Positions 34,877 through 43,840 of a stretch of 45,294 nucleotides of DNA are shown here, in pieces. Positions within the stretch are counted from its first letter, which is position 1. Each line of letters opens with the position of its first letter. Under the pieces are notes generated by a model that made no database searches, was not told the DNA's origin, and saw only the letters and a program-made list of their open reading frames with translations. The position numbers and the translations under genes were made by a program. The DNA is from VMDJ01 sp038146785 (GTDB taxonomy: Bacteria > Pseudomonadota > Gammaproteobacteria > Chromatiales > Chromatiaceae). The stretch covers positions 1 to 45,294 of the forward strand of contig JAYQSI010000007.1 of assembly GCA_038146785.1 (NCBI GenBank), read 5' to 3'.

Positions 34877-35767
34877 TTAACGCAGCTCTCGAACGACACG
34901 AAAACCGAGATTCACATCGAGCTCATCACGTAGCCGCGGACGGCGTGAGGCACTACGCGCAAATACCGCCGCATCAAACCAAGATCCACCTCTTACAGCG
35001 ATCCACTTATTACGGCGTTTGGGTGGCGCAGGATGATGCCGAGAAAGATTGGCTAACGACTTGCTGTAATTAGACGACGTCATCTCCCAGACATTGCCAT
35101 GCATGTCATGCAGACCCCAAGCATTCGCTGGGTACTGACCAACCTCGATAGTTTTAGCGATTGGCGCACACTTAGGCAGAATAAAACGCTTACCTTGCCT
35201 TTCTTCGTCATAAGGAAAAGCTGCGCGGAAATGTACATTTTTACAGCTCACCGAATCACCAAAGGCAAAGGCCTCTGATGAACCGGCGCGACAGGCATAT
35301 TCCCATTCAGCTTCATTCGGCAAACGATACTCATGCCCGGTTTCATCACTCAACCAACGGCAAAAGTCCTCTGCCTGGCCATGCCGAATATTTATCACCG
35401 GATGTCGACCCTCACTTCGAATCAACTCCCAACTCCAGACCCAATCAGTGGCATCTGTGAATCGTTCGAATTGCTCCGCGGTAATTGGCACCGTGCCTAT
35501 CGCAAAAGGCTCGAGCATTTGTTGATAGTGCATAGGCGATTCATCAGCTCGATGACCAAACTCATGCTCTGCTGAGCCCATTTCAAAAACACCCGCCGGA
35601 ATGACCGTTAACTCAGGACCGTTCGAGCCATCATGAAGTCGATCACAAAATTGCACATCCATCGCAAACGAAGTCGCCGTCTTTGCTTGAAGTGCTTGAC
35701 GCTCAACGACCGATAAGTCGGGAATAAAAGGCAACGCTTTGCTGCCAGATTTTTCGGGGTACTGCAT
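34877..35767 (-). CDS. Formylglycine-generating enzyme (SUMF1)-like protein
   Basis: 296 residues. The FGE-sulfatase domain starts about residue 50 (VIPAGVFEMGSAEHEFGHRA) and includes INIRHGQAEDFCRWLSDETG, EYRLPNEAEWEYACRAGS, GLHDMHGNVWEMTSS and VRGGSWFD..NLGFRVVRE. These are the typical landmarks. Without a clear Cys pair at the oxidase site it may be an FGE-fold protein with another role. No signal peptide and no sulfatase gene nearby. Spacing 79 bases before dgt on the same strand. Confidence 0.85.
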   Translation of the reverse strand: MQYPEKSGSKALPFIPDLSVVERQALQAKTATSFAMDVQFCDRLHDGSNGPELTVIPAGVFEMGSAEHEFGHRADESPMHYQQMLEPFAIGTVPITAEQFERFTDATDWVWSWELIRSEGRHPVINIRHGQAEDFCRWLSDETGHEYRLPNEAEWEYACRAGSSEAFAFGDSVSCKNVHFRAAFPYDEERQGKRFILPKCAPIAKTIEVGQYPANAWGLHDMHGNVWEMTSSNYSKSLANLSRHHPAPPKRRNKWIAVRGGSWFDAAVFARSASRRPRLRDELDVNLGFRVVRELR

Positions 35768-35926
35768 GGGAATGAGGGGGATTCAATAACGATGAGTCAT
35801 TATCGCTAATTCATAGCATCACTGGATGACTAAAAACAGGCTATCACTGATAAAGATCAACTCAACGTCCAGATTATTGGATGCTATTTGATAAGATAGC
35901 CGCTTCACGAAACACACGGATCATCT

Positions 35927-36265
35927 ATGGACACATTACCTCCTTGCCCTCAATGCCAATCTGAATTCACCTATCAAGATGGCGAAATGATGATCTGCCC
36001 CGAGTGCGCACACGAATGGTCACCAAGCGATAACACTGGTACGAATGACGAACTCGTCGTGCGTGATGCCAATGGCAACCTTTTACAAGACGGCGATACG
36101 GTCGTGGTCATCAAAGACCTGAATGTGAAAGGCAGCTCTAGCGGTATCAAAATAGGCACCAAGGTGAAGAATATTCGGCTCGTAGATAGCGATCACAATA
36201 TTGACTGCAAAATCCCAGGCATCGGCGCGATGGGACTCAAATCAGAGTTTGTGAAAAAGGCTTAA
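35927..36265 (+). CDS. yjdM: YjdM (PhnA-type) zinc-ribbon protein
   Basis: 112 residues. Opens with a zinc ribbon, LPPCPQCQSEFTYQDGEMMI then CPECAHEW, followed by a KOW-like C-terminal domain (VVRDANGNLLQDGDTVVVIK, GTKVKNIRLVD). This is the full YjdM/PhnA architecture. The old name PhnA is misleading: it is not a phosphonoacetate hydrolase. Its true role is not settled. It converges with the MetA-like remnant, overlapping by 4 bases. Confidence 0.93.
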   Translation: MDTLPPCPQCQSEFTYQDGEMMICPECAHEWSPSDNTGTNDELVVRDANGNLLQDGDTVVVIKDLNVKGSSSGIKIGTKVKNIRLVDSDHNIDCKIPGIGAMGLKSEFVKKA

Positions 36266-36530
36266 GCCAGACCCAATGGGTTATCAGGATTAACACCATC
36301 CATAAACGGCAGCTTTCTGTCGTTATTGGTGACTTGATAAACCAAGCCCATCCAATTACCGACAATCGCTTCACCGGTATCGTGCCAGGTGTTATCCAGT
36401 GCAGGCGTGAGCAAGTGCTCTGGAAAGTTCGGCAATGGTGATTTCTGCGCCTTAGCCAGCTTCAAATCTGCAATATATTCACGCACCAATGCTTTTTCTT
36501 GTTCGCCAAAATAATTCGCAATGAACGGCG
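36262..36530 (-). pseudogene. 3' fragment of a MetA-like homoserine O-succinyltransferase
   Basis: The frame is open upstream as far as the break (FIANYFGEQEKALVREYIAD), so the TTG at 36489 is not a start. It then reads LPNFPEHLLTPALDNTWHDT, IVGNWMGLVYQVTNND and ends in NPDNPLGLA. This corresponds to the end of MetA-type enzymes, where NW...VYQ.T..D is conserved. Only about 85 residues remain of an expected ~300-350, and the catalytic Cys, His and Glu lie in the lost part. Truncation coincides exactly with the end of hom, at about 36525-36545. Family call is by motif memory, so moderate. Confidence 0.6.
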
Positions 36531-37828
36531 GAACTGCGCAAGATCACCGGCAGCATATCGCCCAACCTCACGTTTGAATTCTGCCCTATGATTTCCGACA
36601 CGATGCCGAGCGCGGCTTCCGATGCTTCATGAGTCAACAATACAATGGGCACTTCGCCCGCGCCGGCCGCTGGCGGTTTCTGCATGAGAGACTCAATGCT
36701 GATGTCGTGAGTGGCAAAAATATGGGTGATGTCAGACATGACTCCCGGACGATCAGCGGCTGTCAATCTGACGTACCACTCGCTGACGATATCGCCAGAA
36801 GGGATAAAGGGTTGAGCAGAGAGTTGCGCGGCCGGCAAGCCCAGAGCCGGCCCCGAGCCTGATTCGTTGCGCGCGATATCCATAATATCCGCGCAAACCG
36901 AAGACGCCGTTGCCGCGCCGCCCGCTCCGGGTCCAACCAATACCAGCTCCCCCACAGCGTCCCCTGAAATCATTACCGCATTGAGTACGCCGTCGACCGA
37001 AGCCAACTGTTTGCTCTGGGGAATCAGCGTGGGATGCACTCTCATTTCGATACCTGCCTCCTGAAGGCGGGCAATACCCAAATGCTTAACTCGATATCCT
37101 AGCGCCGAAGCGTACTCAAGATCCTCGGGAGTGACCTCATTGATTCCCTGCTTGATCGGGGCATCGATGCTCAGAGGGATACCGAACGCCAGAGAAGACA
37201 GGATGACTAATTTATGTGCCGCATCGGTACCATCAATATCGAATGTCGGATCCGCCTCGGCGTAACCCAGCGCCTGCGCCTCCGCCAAGACGTCCTCAAA
37301 CGCGCGTCCCTTGGTGCTCATCTCGGTCAAGATAAAGTTACCGGTGCCGTTAATGATGCCGGCGATCTCGGATACGCGGTTCGCTGCCATGGATTCACGC
37401 AGGACCTTGATGATGGGGATACCGCCCGCAACGGACGCCTCGAAACGAAGCTGGACGCCAGCCGCTTCCGCCAACCTCACCAGCTCATTGCCATGCTCAG
37501 CAATCAGGGCCTTGTTTGCCGTCACCACATGCTTGCCTTGCGAGATGGCAAGCTTGATCAGGTCATAGGCAACGGTGGTACCACCGATTAACTCCACCAA
37601 TACGTCCACGCTCGGATCGCGCGCAACGTCCATGACATCTCTGCACACAAGCGCATCACCATATTGATGATCGGGATGTTCTCGCCTTGCGCCAACATGT
37701 GTCACTCGGACGGATCGAGCACTGCGCTCCGACAGCATCTCAGATCCGCCGCTCAAGATATCGATAACGGCTAGACCCACGGTGCCAACGCCACACACGC
37801 CGATATTCAATGCGCTGTTGTCATTCAT
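36479..37828 (-). CDS. hom: Homoserine dehydrogenase Hom, C-terminus disrupted
   Basis: 449 codons. N-terminal Rossmann fold (IGVCGVGTVGLAVIDIL), catalytic core (NKALIAEHGNEL, EASVAGGIPIIKVLRESMA, YAEADPTFDIDGTDAAHKL), and an ACT domain (~350-430: VRLTAADRPGVMSDITHIFA). Converts aspartate semialdehyde to homoserine for Thr and Met. From about residue 430 (ILRSSAVHCELFW...) the text belongs to a different sequence in another frame, so the last few native residues are lost. Starts 4 bases inside the aminotransferase stop (ATGA). Downstream thrC, expected in pseudomonads, is absent at the break. Confidence 0.9.
   Translation of the reverse strand: MNDNSALNIGVCGVGTVGLAVIDILSGGSEMLSERSARSVRVTHVGARREHPDHQYGDALVCRDVMDVARDPSVDVLVELIGGTTVAYDLIKLAISQGKHVVTANKALIAEHGNELVRLAEAAGVQLRFEASVAGGIPIIKVLRESMAANRVSEIAGIINGTGNFILTEMSTKGRAFEDVLAEAQALGYAEADPTFDIDGTDAAHKLVILSSLAFGIPLSIDAPIKQGINEVTPEDLEYASALGYRVKHLGIARLQEAGIEMRVHPTLIPQSKQLASVDGVLNAVMISGDAVGELVLVGPGAGGAATASSVCADIMDIARNESGSGPALGLPAAQLSAQPFIPSGDIVSEWYVRLTAADRPGVMSDITHIFATHDISIESLMQKPPAAGAGEVPIVLLTHEASEAALGIVSEIIGQNSNVRLGDMLPVILRSSAVHCELFWRTRKSIGA
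36525..36545. other. Junction between two unlike sequence blocks
   Basis: Left of this point the minus strand encodes the end of a MetA-like gene; right of it the end of hom. Both genes are cut here, and the GC content rises clearly to the right. The position is bounded by the last hom-like residues (PVIL) and the first MetA-like ones (FIANYF). No insertion sequence, repeat or tRNA is visible at the point. Confidence 0.65.
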
Positions 37829-39033
37829 GCGGACAGACTCTCTGCCGCAGCGGGTGGCCCCTGCCGCAACACGCGCTTGATACCGCGAATCGCTTGGCGG
37901 GTGCGGTGTTCGTTTTCTATCAAACCAAAACGCACAAAACCCTCGCCGTACTCTCCGAATCCGACTCCGGGCGATACAGCCACTCCGCCACGCTGAAGCA
38001 ATAGTTTGCTGAATTCCACAGACCCAAGATGTCGAAAAGCTTCGGGAATTTCAGCCCACACAAACATGGTCGCTTTGGGCGGCGTCACATGCCAACCCGC
38101 CTCATTCAATCCTTGGCAGAGCACGTCGCGCCGGCGCCGGTACATCTCGCAAATATCGCGCACACACTGCTGGTCCCCCTCGAGGGCGGCGATAGCCGCC
38201 ACCTGCACAGGCGTAAAAATGCCATAGTCGAGATAAGACTTGATTCGCGTCAATGCGGCAATCAGCTCCGGGTTTCCGCAACAAAAGCCCACTCGCCATC
38301 CCGGCATGTTGTAGCTCTTTGACAGAGTGAAGAACTCCACGGCGATTTCTCTGGCCCCGGGCACCTGAAGGATGCTCGGCGCGGTATAGCCATCGAAGAC
38401 CAGATCAGCATAGGCCAGATCATGAACCACCCAAATCTCATGCTGACGAGCGATTTCCACTATGCGCTCGAAAAAGGGTAACTCGACACAGTGGCCCGTA
38501 GGGTTTGAAGGGAAATTCAGGACCAGCATCTTAGGCTTGGGATAGGTATTGCGAATCGCCTGCTCCAACTGGTCGAGAAAGTCAGCCTCATTTCTCATGG
38601 GCACGTGACGCAGGTCAGCACCGGAAATAACAAAGCCATACGGGTGAATCGGGTAGCTTGGGTTGGGCACCAGGATCGCGTCGCCCACGCCTGTCGTAGC
38701 CAAAGCGAGGTGGGCCAAGCCTTCCTTCGACCCAAGCGTGACAATCGCCTCGGTCTCCGGATTCAACGTCACGGAATAGCGACGGTCATACCAATCACAA
38801 ATGGCCCTGCGCAACCGCGGTATGCCTTTGGACTGCGAGTAGCGGTGCGTATCACCCCGCGAGACGGTATCGCGCAGTTTGTCGACAATGTGCGCGGGCG
38901 TCGGTTGATCGGGGTTACCCATACCAAAATCAATGATGTCCTCACCTCGAGCGCGCGCGGCCTGCTTCAACTCACCTATGATGTTGAAGACGTATGGCGG
39001 TAGGCGCTCAATGCGCTGAAAGTGGGTATCCAT
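37825..39033 (-). CDS. Class I/II aminotransferase, AlaC type
   Basis: 402 residues, PLP fold type I. Opening DTHFQRIERLPPYVFNIIGE and DIIDFGMGNPDQPTPAHIVD are the AlaC/YfdZ pattern. The PLP lysine is in FFTLSKSYNMPGWRVGFCCG (SKSYNMPGWR), with Asn in NFPSNPTGHCVE and Arg near GFVRFGLIENEHR. It interconverts alanine/pyruvate and probably also 2-oxobutyrate-linked amino acids; it is coupled to hom by a 4-base overlap, as is common in gammaproteobacteria. Substrate inferred from family. Confidence 0.88.
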   Translation of the reverse strand: MDTHFQRIERLPPYVFNIIGELKQAARARGEDIIDFGMGNPDQPTPAHIVDKLRDTVSRGDTHRYSQSKGIPRLRRAICDWYDRRYSVTLNPETEAIVTLGSKEGLAHLALATTGVGDAILVPNPSYPIHPYGFVISGADLRHVPMRNEADFLDQLEQAIRNTYPKPKMLVLNFPSNPTGHCVELPFFERIVEIARQHEIWVVHDLAYADLVFDGYTAPSILQVPGAREIAVEFFTLSKSYNMPGWRVGFCCGNPELIAALTRIKSYLDYGIFTPVQVAAIAALEGDQQCVRDICEMYRRRRDVLCQGLNEAGWHVTPPKATMFVWAEIPEAFRHLGSVEFSKLLLQRGGVAVSPGVGFGEYGEGFVRFGLIENEHRTRQAIRGIKRVLRQGPPAAAESLSA

Positions 39034-39060
39034 TTGCGGTCTCTCTCACTCGAAACGGCT

Positions 39061-39873
39061 TCAGTTCAATCCCAGAATACCGGCGAGATCAGCGGCGGGA
39101 CGATAACCGGGAATCATCAGGCCAGAGCTCGTAATAATCGCGGGGGTCCCGGACACGCCCATCATCTGTCCCAACTCATACTGAGCCGCCACGGGGTTTC
39201 CCGCACACTCGTTCAACGGAAGATCAACCCCTGCCTTGAGCTCGGTTAGCGTTGTTTGTTGATCCTCTGCGCACCACGCAGTAGCCAACTTGGACGCTCC
39301 CTCGGAGGGAATGCCGCCGCGGGGGAATGCCAAATAACGCACCTCGATGCCCATGGCGTTGAGCTGGTCTACTTCCCGGTGTAGCTTCTGACAGTAAAAA
39401 CAGGTGACGTCGGTAAACACCGTGATGAAGTCGCGCATCTCACTTTTTGGAGTGAACACCACCATTTCATCTGTACTGATTTTCGCGAGCTGCGCTTGGC
39501 GAGTTTTTGATCGGCCCGCTTCGGAAAGATTGAGCGCACCAGTAGGCGTCGTTTGATGCAAGTCGCCATTCAAGAAAAAATAGGCGCCATCATCCGTCGC
39601 ATACAGCACTGGGCCGTTAAGTATCTTTACTTCAGAAATACCCGGAGCAGGACTGGGCTCAACCGACTCAATGGCGATGGGTTGACCGGCAAACCCACTT
39701 AGGGATGCTTCAAGCACTGAACGAGCATCATCCGCGTGGCCGTTCAGCGAATTCAACAGGAACCACGCCAGCAAGCTTAGCGCTGAAGTCCTTGGTATCG
39801 CTGGTAGTGTTGCCAGAGTCCACATAGCGCCGTGAGATTTTCTCATTGGGTTCATCATCCTGATTCCTCCCAT
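39061..39873 (-). CDS. dsbC: Disulfide isomerase DsbC-like protein
   Basis: 270 codons with a signal peptide (PRTSALSLLAWFLLNSLNGH, cut near GHA-DD). The start may be ATG at 39873, 39855 or 39846. N-terminal dimerisation domain, then thioredoxin-fold domain: FITVFTDVTCFYCQKLHREV with active site CFYC, YLAFPRGGIPSE, WCAEDQQ and the cis-Pro loop GVSGTPAII. DsbC normally has CGYC; the Phe is noted under findings. Role: shuffles wrong disulfides in the periplasm. It is 27 bases from the aminotransferase gene, and in pseudomonads also lies next to hom. Confidence 0.88.
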   Translation of the reverse strand: MGGIRMMNPMRKSHGAMWTLATLPAIPRTSALSLLAWFLLNSLNGHADDARSVLEASLSGFAGQPIAIESVEPSPAPGISEVKILNGPVLYATDDGAYFFLNGDLHQTTPTGALNLSEAGRSKTRQAQLAKISTDEMVVFTPKSEMRDFITVFTDVTCFYCQKLHREVDQLNAMGIEVRYLAFPRGGIPSEGASKLATAWCAEDQQTTLTELKAGVDLPLNECAGNPVAAQYELGQMMGVSGTPAIITSSGLMIPGYRPAADLAGILGLN

Positions 39874-40034
39874 CGTTGGCTCAATCCCCGCTTCGATTAA
39901 TAAAGCTCCACCGGATGTTACGCTTCATGCTCCCGGTTTGATCACTTATGTGAAGCGGCACATGATCGCTTCCAGACCGCAGGTCCGGGGTCGCTCTCAT
40001 CGCTGCCGGTAGCGTGATACCCCACCGGAGCAGG

Positions 40035-40046
40035 GCCGGGCCCGGC
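40035..40046. terminator. GC-rich palindrome just after rplS
   Basis: GCCGGGCCCGGC, a perfect 12-base palindrome, ends at the base before the rplS stop codon. It could form a tight hairpin at the end of the rpsP-rplS transcript, but no T-run follows, so termination is a guess. Confidence 0.3.
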
Positions 40047-40403
40047 TCAGGAGGAGAGCTTTTCCTTGATGCGTGCCGCTTTGCCGGACAACTCGCGCAA
40101 GTAGTAAAGCTTGGCCTGCCGGACATCGCCACGGCGCTTGACGGTGATGCTGTCGACGAGCGGGCTGTAAGTCTGGAAAGTTCGCTCCACGCCCACGCCA
40201 TGGGAGATCTTCCGCACGGTGAATGCCGAGTTGAGGCCTCTGTTCCGCTTACCGATACAAACACCCTCAAACGCCTGCAGACGCTCGCGGTTGCCTTCCT
40301 TTACCCGAACCTGAACCACTACCGTATCTCCCGGCGCGAAATCGGGGATCTCCCGGTTCATCTGCTCAGCGTCGAGCTCGGCGATTATCTTGTTGGTGCT
40401 CAT
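40047..40403 (-). CDS. rplS: 50S ribosomal protein L19
   Basis: 118 residues from ATG 40403 (MSTNKIIAELDAEQMNREIP). Typical motifs are APGDTVVVQVRVKEGNRERL, FEGVCIGKRNRGLNSAFTVR, GVGVERTFQTYSP and RRGDVRQAKLYYLRE. The longer reading to 40460 adds 19 unrelated residues and is rejected. L19 sits at the 30S/50S interface. Last gene of rpsP-rimM-trmD-rplS. Confidence 0.98.
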   Translation of the reverse strand: MSTNKIIAELDAEQMNREIPDFAPGDTVVVQVRVKEGNRERLQAFEGVCIGKRNRGLNSAFTVRKISHGVGVERTFQTYSPLVDSITVKRRGDVRQAKLYYLRELSGKAARIKEKLSS

Positions 40404-40569
40404 TACCCTCTCCCATCGCCCAACCCGAAGGCAGTTCGATATCCTGCAAACTGTAGTCAATGCGCGCGAAAAACCGGAAAATGCGTGCTAACACGCTGTA
40501 TCCAGAGGGTGAACGATCACCGCTTTCCGGATCGGCCTTTCAGCGAGGGCGGGATAATACCCGCTCGAA

Positions 40570-41346
40570 TCAAGATTGTCTGCCCCTGTCTTCGTGTGAA
40601 AGATCCCAATTCTTTAGCAAAAGTTGGTCGTCTTCGCTTAATTGATCAAAGGAGAGCAAATCGGGTCGCCGTTCGAGTGTGCGCCTAATCGCCTGAAACC
40701 GCCGCCATTCAGCAATCTTGGCATGATCGCCGCTCAAGAGGACCGGAGGCACGGCCGATCCCTCGTATACCTCAGGCCGGGTATAGTGCGGGCAATCCAA
40801 GAGCCCGGCAGAGAATGAATCCTCCGATGCAGAGGCCTCGTGACCCAGTACGCCAGGCAACCACCGGATCATGGCATCCATGAGCATCATTGCGGGCATT
40901 TCTCCCCCGCTGACCACGAAATCACCCAGGGAAACCTCGAGATCCACGTGGTGAGAAATAAACCGTTCATCGATGCCCTCGTAACGGCCGGCCACCAAAA
41001 TGAAATCCTGCTGCCCTGCGAGAGACTTAATGAGTTCGGCATCCAACTTGCGACCCTGCGGACTCAGTGCAATTACCTTGGCACCCTCCCCGACCACAAG
41101 CCGCGCTTTGGCGAGCGAAGCACTTAAGATCGGTGCTTGCATTACCATACCCGGTCCGCCGCCATAGGGTCGATCATCCACTGAACCGTGTCGATCCGTC
41201 GCCTCTTCTCGGGGGTCCTGCAAATGCAGTTGCCACAGGCCAGCCTGAAATGCCCGCCCGGTTACGCCCCATCGCGTAATCGCCTCAAACATCTCCGGGA
41301 ATAGCGTAAGCACGGCAAACCGCAATAGCGGCAACTGATCAGGCAT
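40570..41346 (-). CDS. trmD: tRNA (guanine37-N1)-methyltransferase TrmD
   Basis: 258 residues from ATG 41346 (MPDQLPLLRFAVLTLFPEMF), which overlaps the rimM stop by 8 bases. Knotted SPOUT fold: DDRPYGGGPGMVMQAPIL, LVAGRYEGIDERFISHHVDL and GDFVVSGGEMPAMMLMDAMI bind SAM; the end includes LDCPHYTRPEVYEG. Methylates G37 next to the anticodon to stop frameshifting. An ATG at 41352 is also possible. Confidence 0.97.
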   Translation of the reverse strand: MPDQLPLLRFAVLTLFPEMFEAITRWGVTGRAFQAGLWQLHLQDPREEATDRHGSVDDRPYGGGPGMVMQAPILSASLAKARLVVGEGAKVIALSPQGRKLDAELIKSLAGQQDFILVAGRYEGIDERFISHHVDLEVSLGDFVVSGGEMPAMMLMDAMIRWLPGVLGHEASASEDSFSAGLLDCPHYTRPEVYEGSAVPPVLLSGDHAKIAEWRRFQAIRRTLERRPDLLSFDQLSEDDQLLLKNWDLSHEDRGRQS

Positions 41347-41899
41347 CGACATACCAGTTGACTCCAATACGTTTGTTGTCGAGGTCTACCTCCTCCACAA
41401 CCTGATCGGGGATCCAAGGCACCAGATGCTCTTTGTCATCAATACTGTGATCATTGGGCGCCACCACCATCACATCGTTAGCGCCTGTCTCCAGTAGCTT
41501 GACCACCACGCCCAAGAGGACCGGGTTGGCGCCATCCCGGCACCACACCTCACAACCCATCAGGTCACGCCAGTAAAACTCACCGTGGCCTGCTGCGGGA
41601 AAAAGCTTGGCGGGCGTACAAACCTGGTATCCCCTGAGCAATTCGGCGGCAGTTCGGTCAGAAACGCCGGCAATACGGGCCACAAAGCCTTTGCCCTGTT
41701 GCTTCAGCTCTTTGATTTCTATGGAGGTCCCGACAAGCGTTGCTGTGGGTGAGGGGTTTGCCAGCGTCAGGTCGGTCAGTGTGGCGAGAAGGCCAGCTTC
41801 CTCGAGTCTTACCCGGAGCTTGACCCACCCCTTGATGCCGTAGGCGCCAACAATATCAGCGACAACTAGGGTCTCATCGAGGGGCTTGGAGTCATTCAT
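41339..41899 (-). CDS. rimM: 16S rRNA processing protein RimM
   Basis: 186 residues. N-terminal beta-barrel (VVADIVGAYGIKGWVKLRVR) and C-terminal PRC barrel (EFYWRDLMGCEVWCRDG, HLVPWIPDQVVEEVDLDNKR, IGVNWYVDA). It assists 30S head assembly by binding S19. Lies between rpsP (29 bases) and trmD (overlap). Confidence 0.97.
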   Translation of the reverse strand: MNDSKPLDETLVVADIVGAYGIKGWVKLRVRLEEAGLLATLTDLTLANPSPTATLVGTSIEIKELKQQGKGFVARIAGVSDRTAAELLRGYQVCTPAKLFPAAGHGEFYWRDLMGCEVWCRDGANPVLLGVVVKLLETGANDVMVVAPNDHSIDDKEHLVPWIPDQVVEEVDLDNKRIGVNWYVDA

Positions 41900-41928
41900 A
41901 GGACCGCCTCAGCTGTCCTGAATGCGGA

Positions 41929-42192
41929 TCAGGCAGCAGTGGCTTCCGCGCCTGCCTGGTATTCTTTCATCAGCTTCTGCACCCGCGGAGACACTTGAGC
42001 ACCTTTCGCTACCCAGCCGTCTACCTTCTCCACGTCAATGCGGAGTCGTTCTTCCTGCCCGCGCGCGATAGGGTTAAAAAAACCGAGTCGATCTATGAAC
42101 CTGCCATCGCGCGGCTCACGACGGTCTGCAACGGTTACGTGGTAGAAGGGTCGCTTCTTGGATCCACCCCGAGATAATCGGATGACCACCAT
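41929..42192 (-). CDS. rpsP: 30S ribosomal protein S16
   Basis: 87 residues, standard size (MVVIRLSRGGSKKRPFYHVT, RFIDRLGFFNPIARG, DVEKVDGWVAKGAQVSPRV). First gene of the ribosomal group, 150 bases after ffh on the same strand. Confidence 0.98.
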   Translation of the reverse strand: MVVIRLSRGGSKKRPFYHVTVADRREPRDGRFIDRLGFFNPIARGQEERLRIDVEKVDGWVAKGAQVSPRVQKLMKEYQAGAEATAA

Positions 42193-42296
42193 AATGCTTA
42201 ATCCTTAACGTCGTATTTGGGCCACTGCTTGAGTGCCCGTCCTAAAAAGAGCGCGGAGGATACAGCAATCGTCAATCACTGACCAGTGCCCGAAGC

Positions 42297-42312
42297 GCCC
42301 CAAAATAGGGGC
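42297..42312. terminator. Weak hairpin between ffh and rpsP
   Basis: GCCCC, six-base A-rich loop, GGGGC, in the 150-base ffh-rpsP spacer. Five base pairs without a clear T-run; an attenuator or partial terminator at most. Confidence 0.25.
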
Positions 42313-42342
42313 AATCTGGCAGATTTCCCCCACTTCTTTGCC

Positions 42343-43722
42343 TCAACGGCGGGGAAAACCGGGGGGTAACCCACCCCCTGCTCCGCCCGGCATACCGCCC
42401 AAGCCTCGCATCATGCGCTGCATACCCCCGCCTTTCATCTTTTTCATCATTTTCTGCATCTGCTTGTGCTGCTTGAGTAAGCGGTTGAGGTCCTGCACAG
42501 CCGTCCCAGAACCCACGGTGATACGTCGCTTGCGAGAGCCCGTGATTAAGTCGGGATTACGACGCTCCCGCGGCGTCATGGAGTTGATCATGGCCTCCAT
42601 TCGGTCAAATTGTTTGGTATCGACATTCTGGGCGGCTTGCGCCATACCTCCCATACCCGGCATCTTGTCCAGCATGGCGCTCATACCACCAATATTCTTC
42701 ATCTGCTGCAATTGCTCGCGAAAATCTTCAAGGTCGAACCGCCCTCCTTTCTGGACTTTGCTAGCGAGCTTTTTTGCTTTCCCGTGATCAACTTTTCGCT
42801 CAACTTCTTCGATAAGCGATAGCATGTCGCCCATCCCAAGGATCCTCGAGGCGAGGCGATCAGGATGAAAGGGATCCAATGCATCTGTCTTTTCGCCAAC
42901 CCCGAGAAACTTGATGGGCCGATCTGTAATGGTTCTGACCGAGAGCGCTGCCCCGCCGCGGGTATCCGCATCCACCTTGGTGAGGATGATGCCCGTTAGC
43001 GGGAGCGTCTTGCCAAATGCCCTGGCCGTGTTGGCTGCGTCCTGTCCCGTCATGGCGTCCACCACAAAGAGCGTTTCGATGGGGTCAACCGCCTCGTGCA
43101 ACGCCCTGATCTCGGCCATCATGGCCTCGTCGATAGCGAGCCGACCTGCGGTATCCACCAGGAGTACATCAGAGAACGCGACTTTGGCTGAACCGATAGC
43201 ACGCTTGACGATGTCGACCGGTTTTTCCGAAGCATCGCTCGGTTCGAAGCGGGCACCCACCTCGGCAGCCAGCGTTTCCAACTGCGTGATGGCCGCAGGT
43301 CGGTAAACATCAGCGCTGACAACCGAGACGGATTTCTTCTCTCTCTCGATAAGGTAGCGCGCCAACTTGGCAACCGAAGTGGTCTTTCCAGCGCCCTGTA
43401 AGCCTGCAACCATGATGACTGCCGGAGGCTGAGTCGCCAGATTCAGCCCCTCTGACTCGCCCCCCATCACCGCTTGCAACTCTGCCTGCACCACTTTCAG
43501 GAAAGACTGGCCGGGCGAGAGACTTTTTGCGACCTCCACCCCAATCGCTCGATCTTTGACCCGATCAGTGAATGTCTTGACTACGGGTAACGCAACATCG
43601 GCTTCCAGTAGCGCCATTCTCACGTCGCGCAAGGTGTCGCGTATGTTGTCCTCAGTCAGTTTTGACTTGCCCGATATGGCTTTCAGGCTACTGCTGAGAC
43701 GATCGCTTAGAGATTCAAACAT
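42343..43722 (-). CDS. ffh: Signal recognition particle protein Ffh
   Basis: 459 residues from ATG 43722 (MFESLSDRLSSSLKAISGKS). N domain, then GTPase G domain with GLQGAGKTTSVAKLARYL (G1), DVYRPAAITQLETLA, VLLVDTAGRLAIDEAMM (G3), LTKVDADTRGGAALS (TKxD, G4), and a methionine-rich M domain (~330-459: MKNIGGMSAMLDKMPGMGGM, KQMQKMMKKMKGGGMQRMMR) that binds signal sequences and 4.5S RNA. The reading to 43842 is only an open extension. Confidence 0.98.
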   Translation of the reverse strand: MFESLSDRLSSSLKAISGKSKLTEDNIRDTLRDVRMALLEADVALPVVKTFTDRVKDRAIGVEVAKSLSPGQSFLKVVQAELQAVMGGESEGLNLATQPPAVIMVAGLQGAGKTTSVAKLARYLIEREKKSVSVVSADVYRPAAITQLETLAAEVGARFEPSDASEKPVDIVKRAIGSAKVAFSDVLLVDTAGRLAIDEAMMAEIRALHEAVDPIETLFVVDAMTGQDAANTARAFGKTLPLTGIILTKVDADTRGGAALSVRTITDRPIKFLGVGEKTDALDPFHPDRLASRILGMGDMLSLIEEVERKVDHGKAKKLASKVQKGGRFDLEDFREQLQQMKNIGGMSAMLDKMPGMGGMAQAAQNVDTKQFDRMEAMINSMTPRERRNPDLITGSRKRRITVGSGTAVQDLNRLLKQHKQMQKMMKKMKGGGMQRMMRGLGGMPGGAGGGLPPGFPRR

Positions 43723-43840
43723 GGCGTTGTTGACCTGATCGGGGATACCCAAGTTCATCCGGAACGGCGTAGTATAAGGATGCGATGAGAGATACCCAAA
43801 TCGAAACTGCCACAGCCCACTGGGTAGGCACGGAGCGACC

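Noticed and set aside
37825..39033. Aspartate aminotransferase (AspC) rather than AlaC
   Set aside because: The N-terminal and lysine-site motifs (SKSYNMPGWR) match the AlaC/YfdZ branch better.
40404..40460. Upstream extension of rplS
   Set aside because: Nineteen residues with no L19 similarity; MSTNKIIAELD is the conserved start.
40010..40688. Plus-strand frame of 224 codons over rplS and trmD
   Set aside because: Antisense of two highly conserved genes in a GC-rich region; no recognisable domain.
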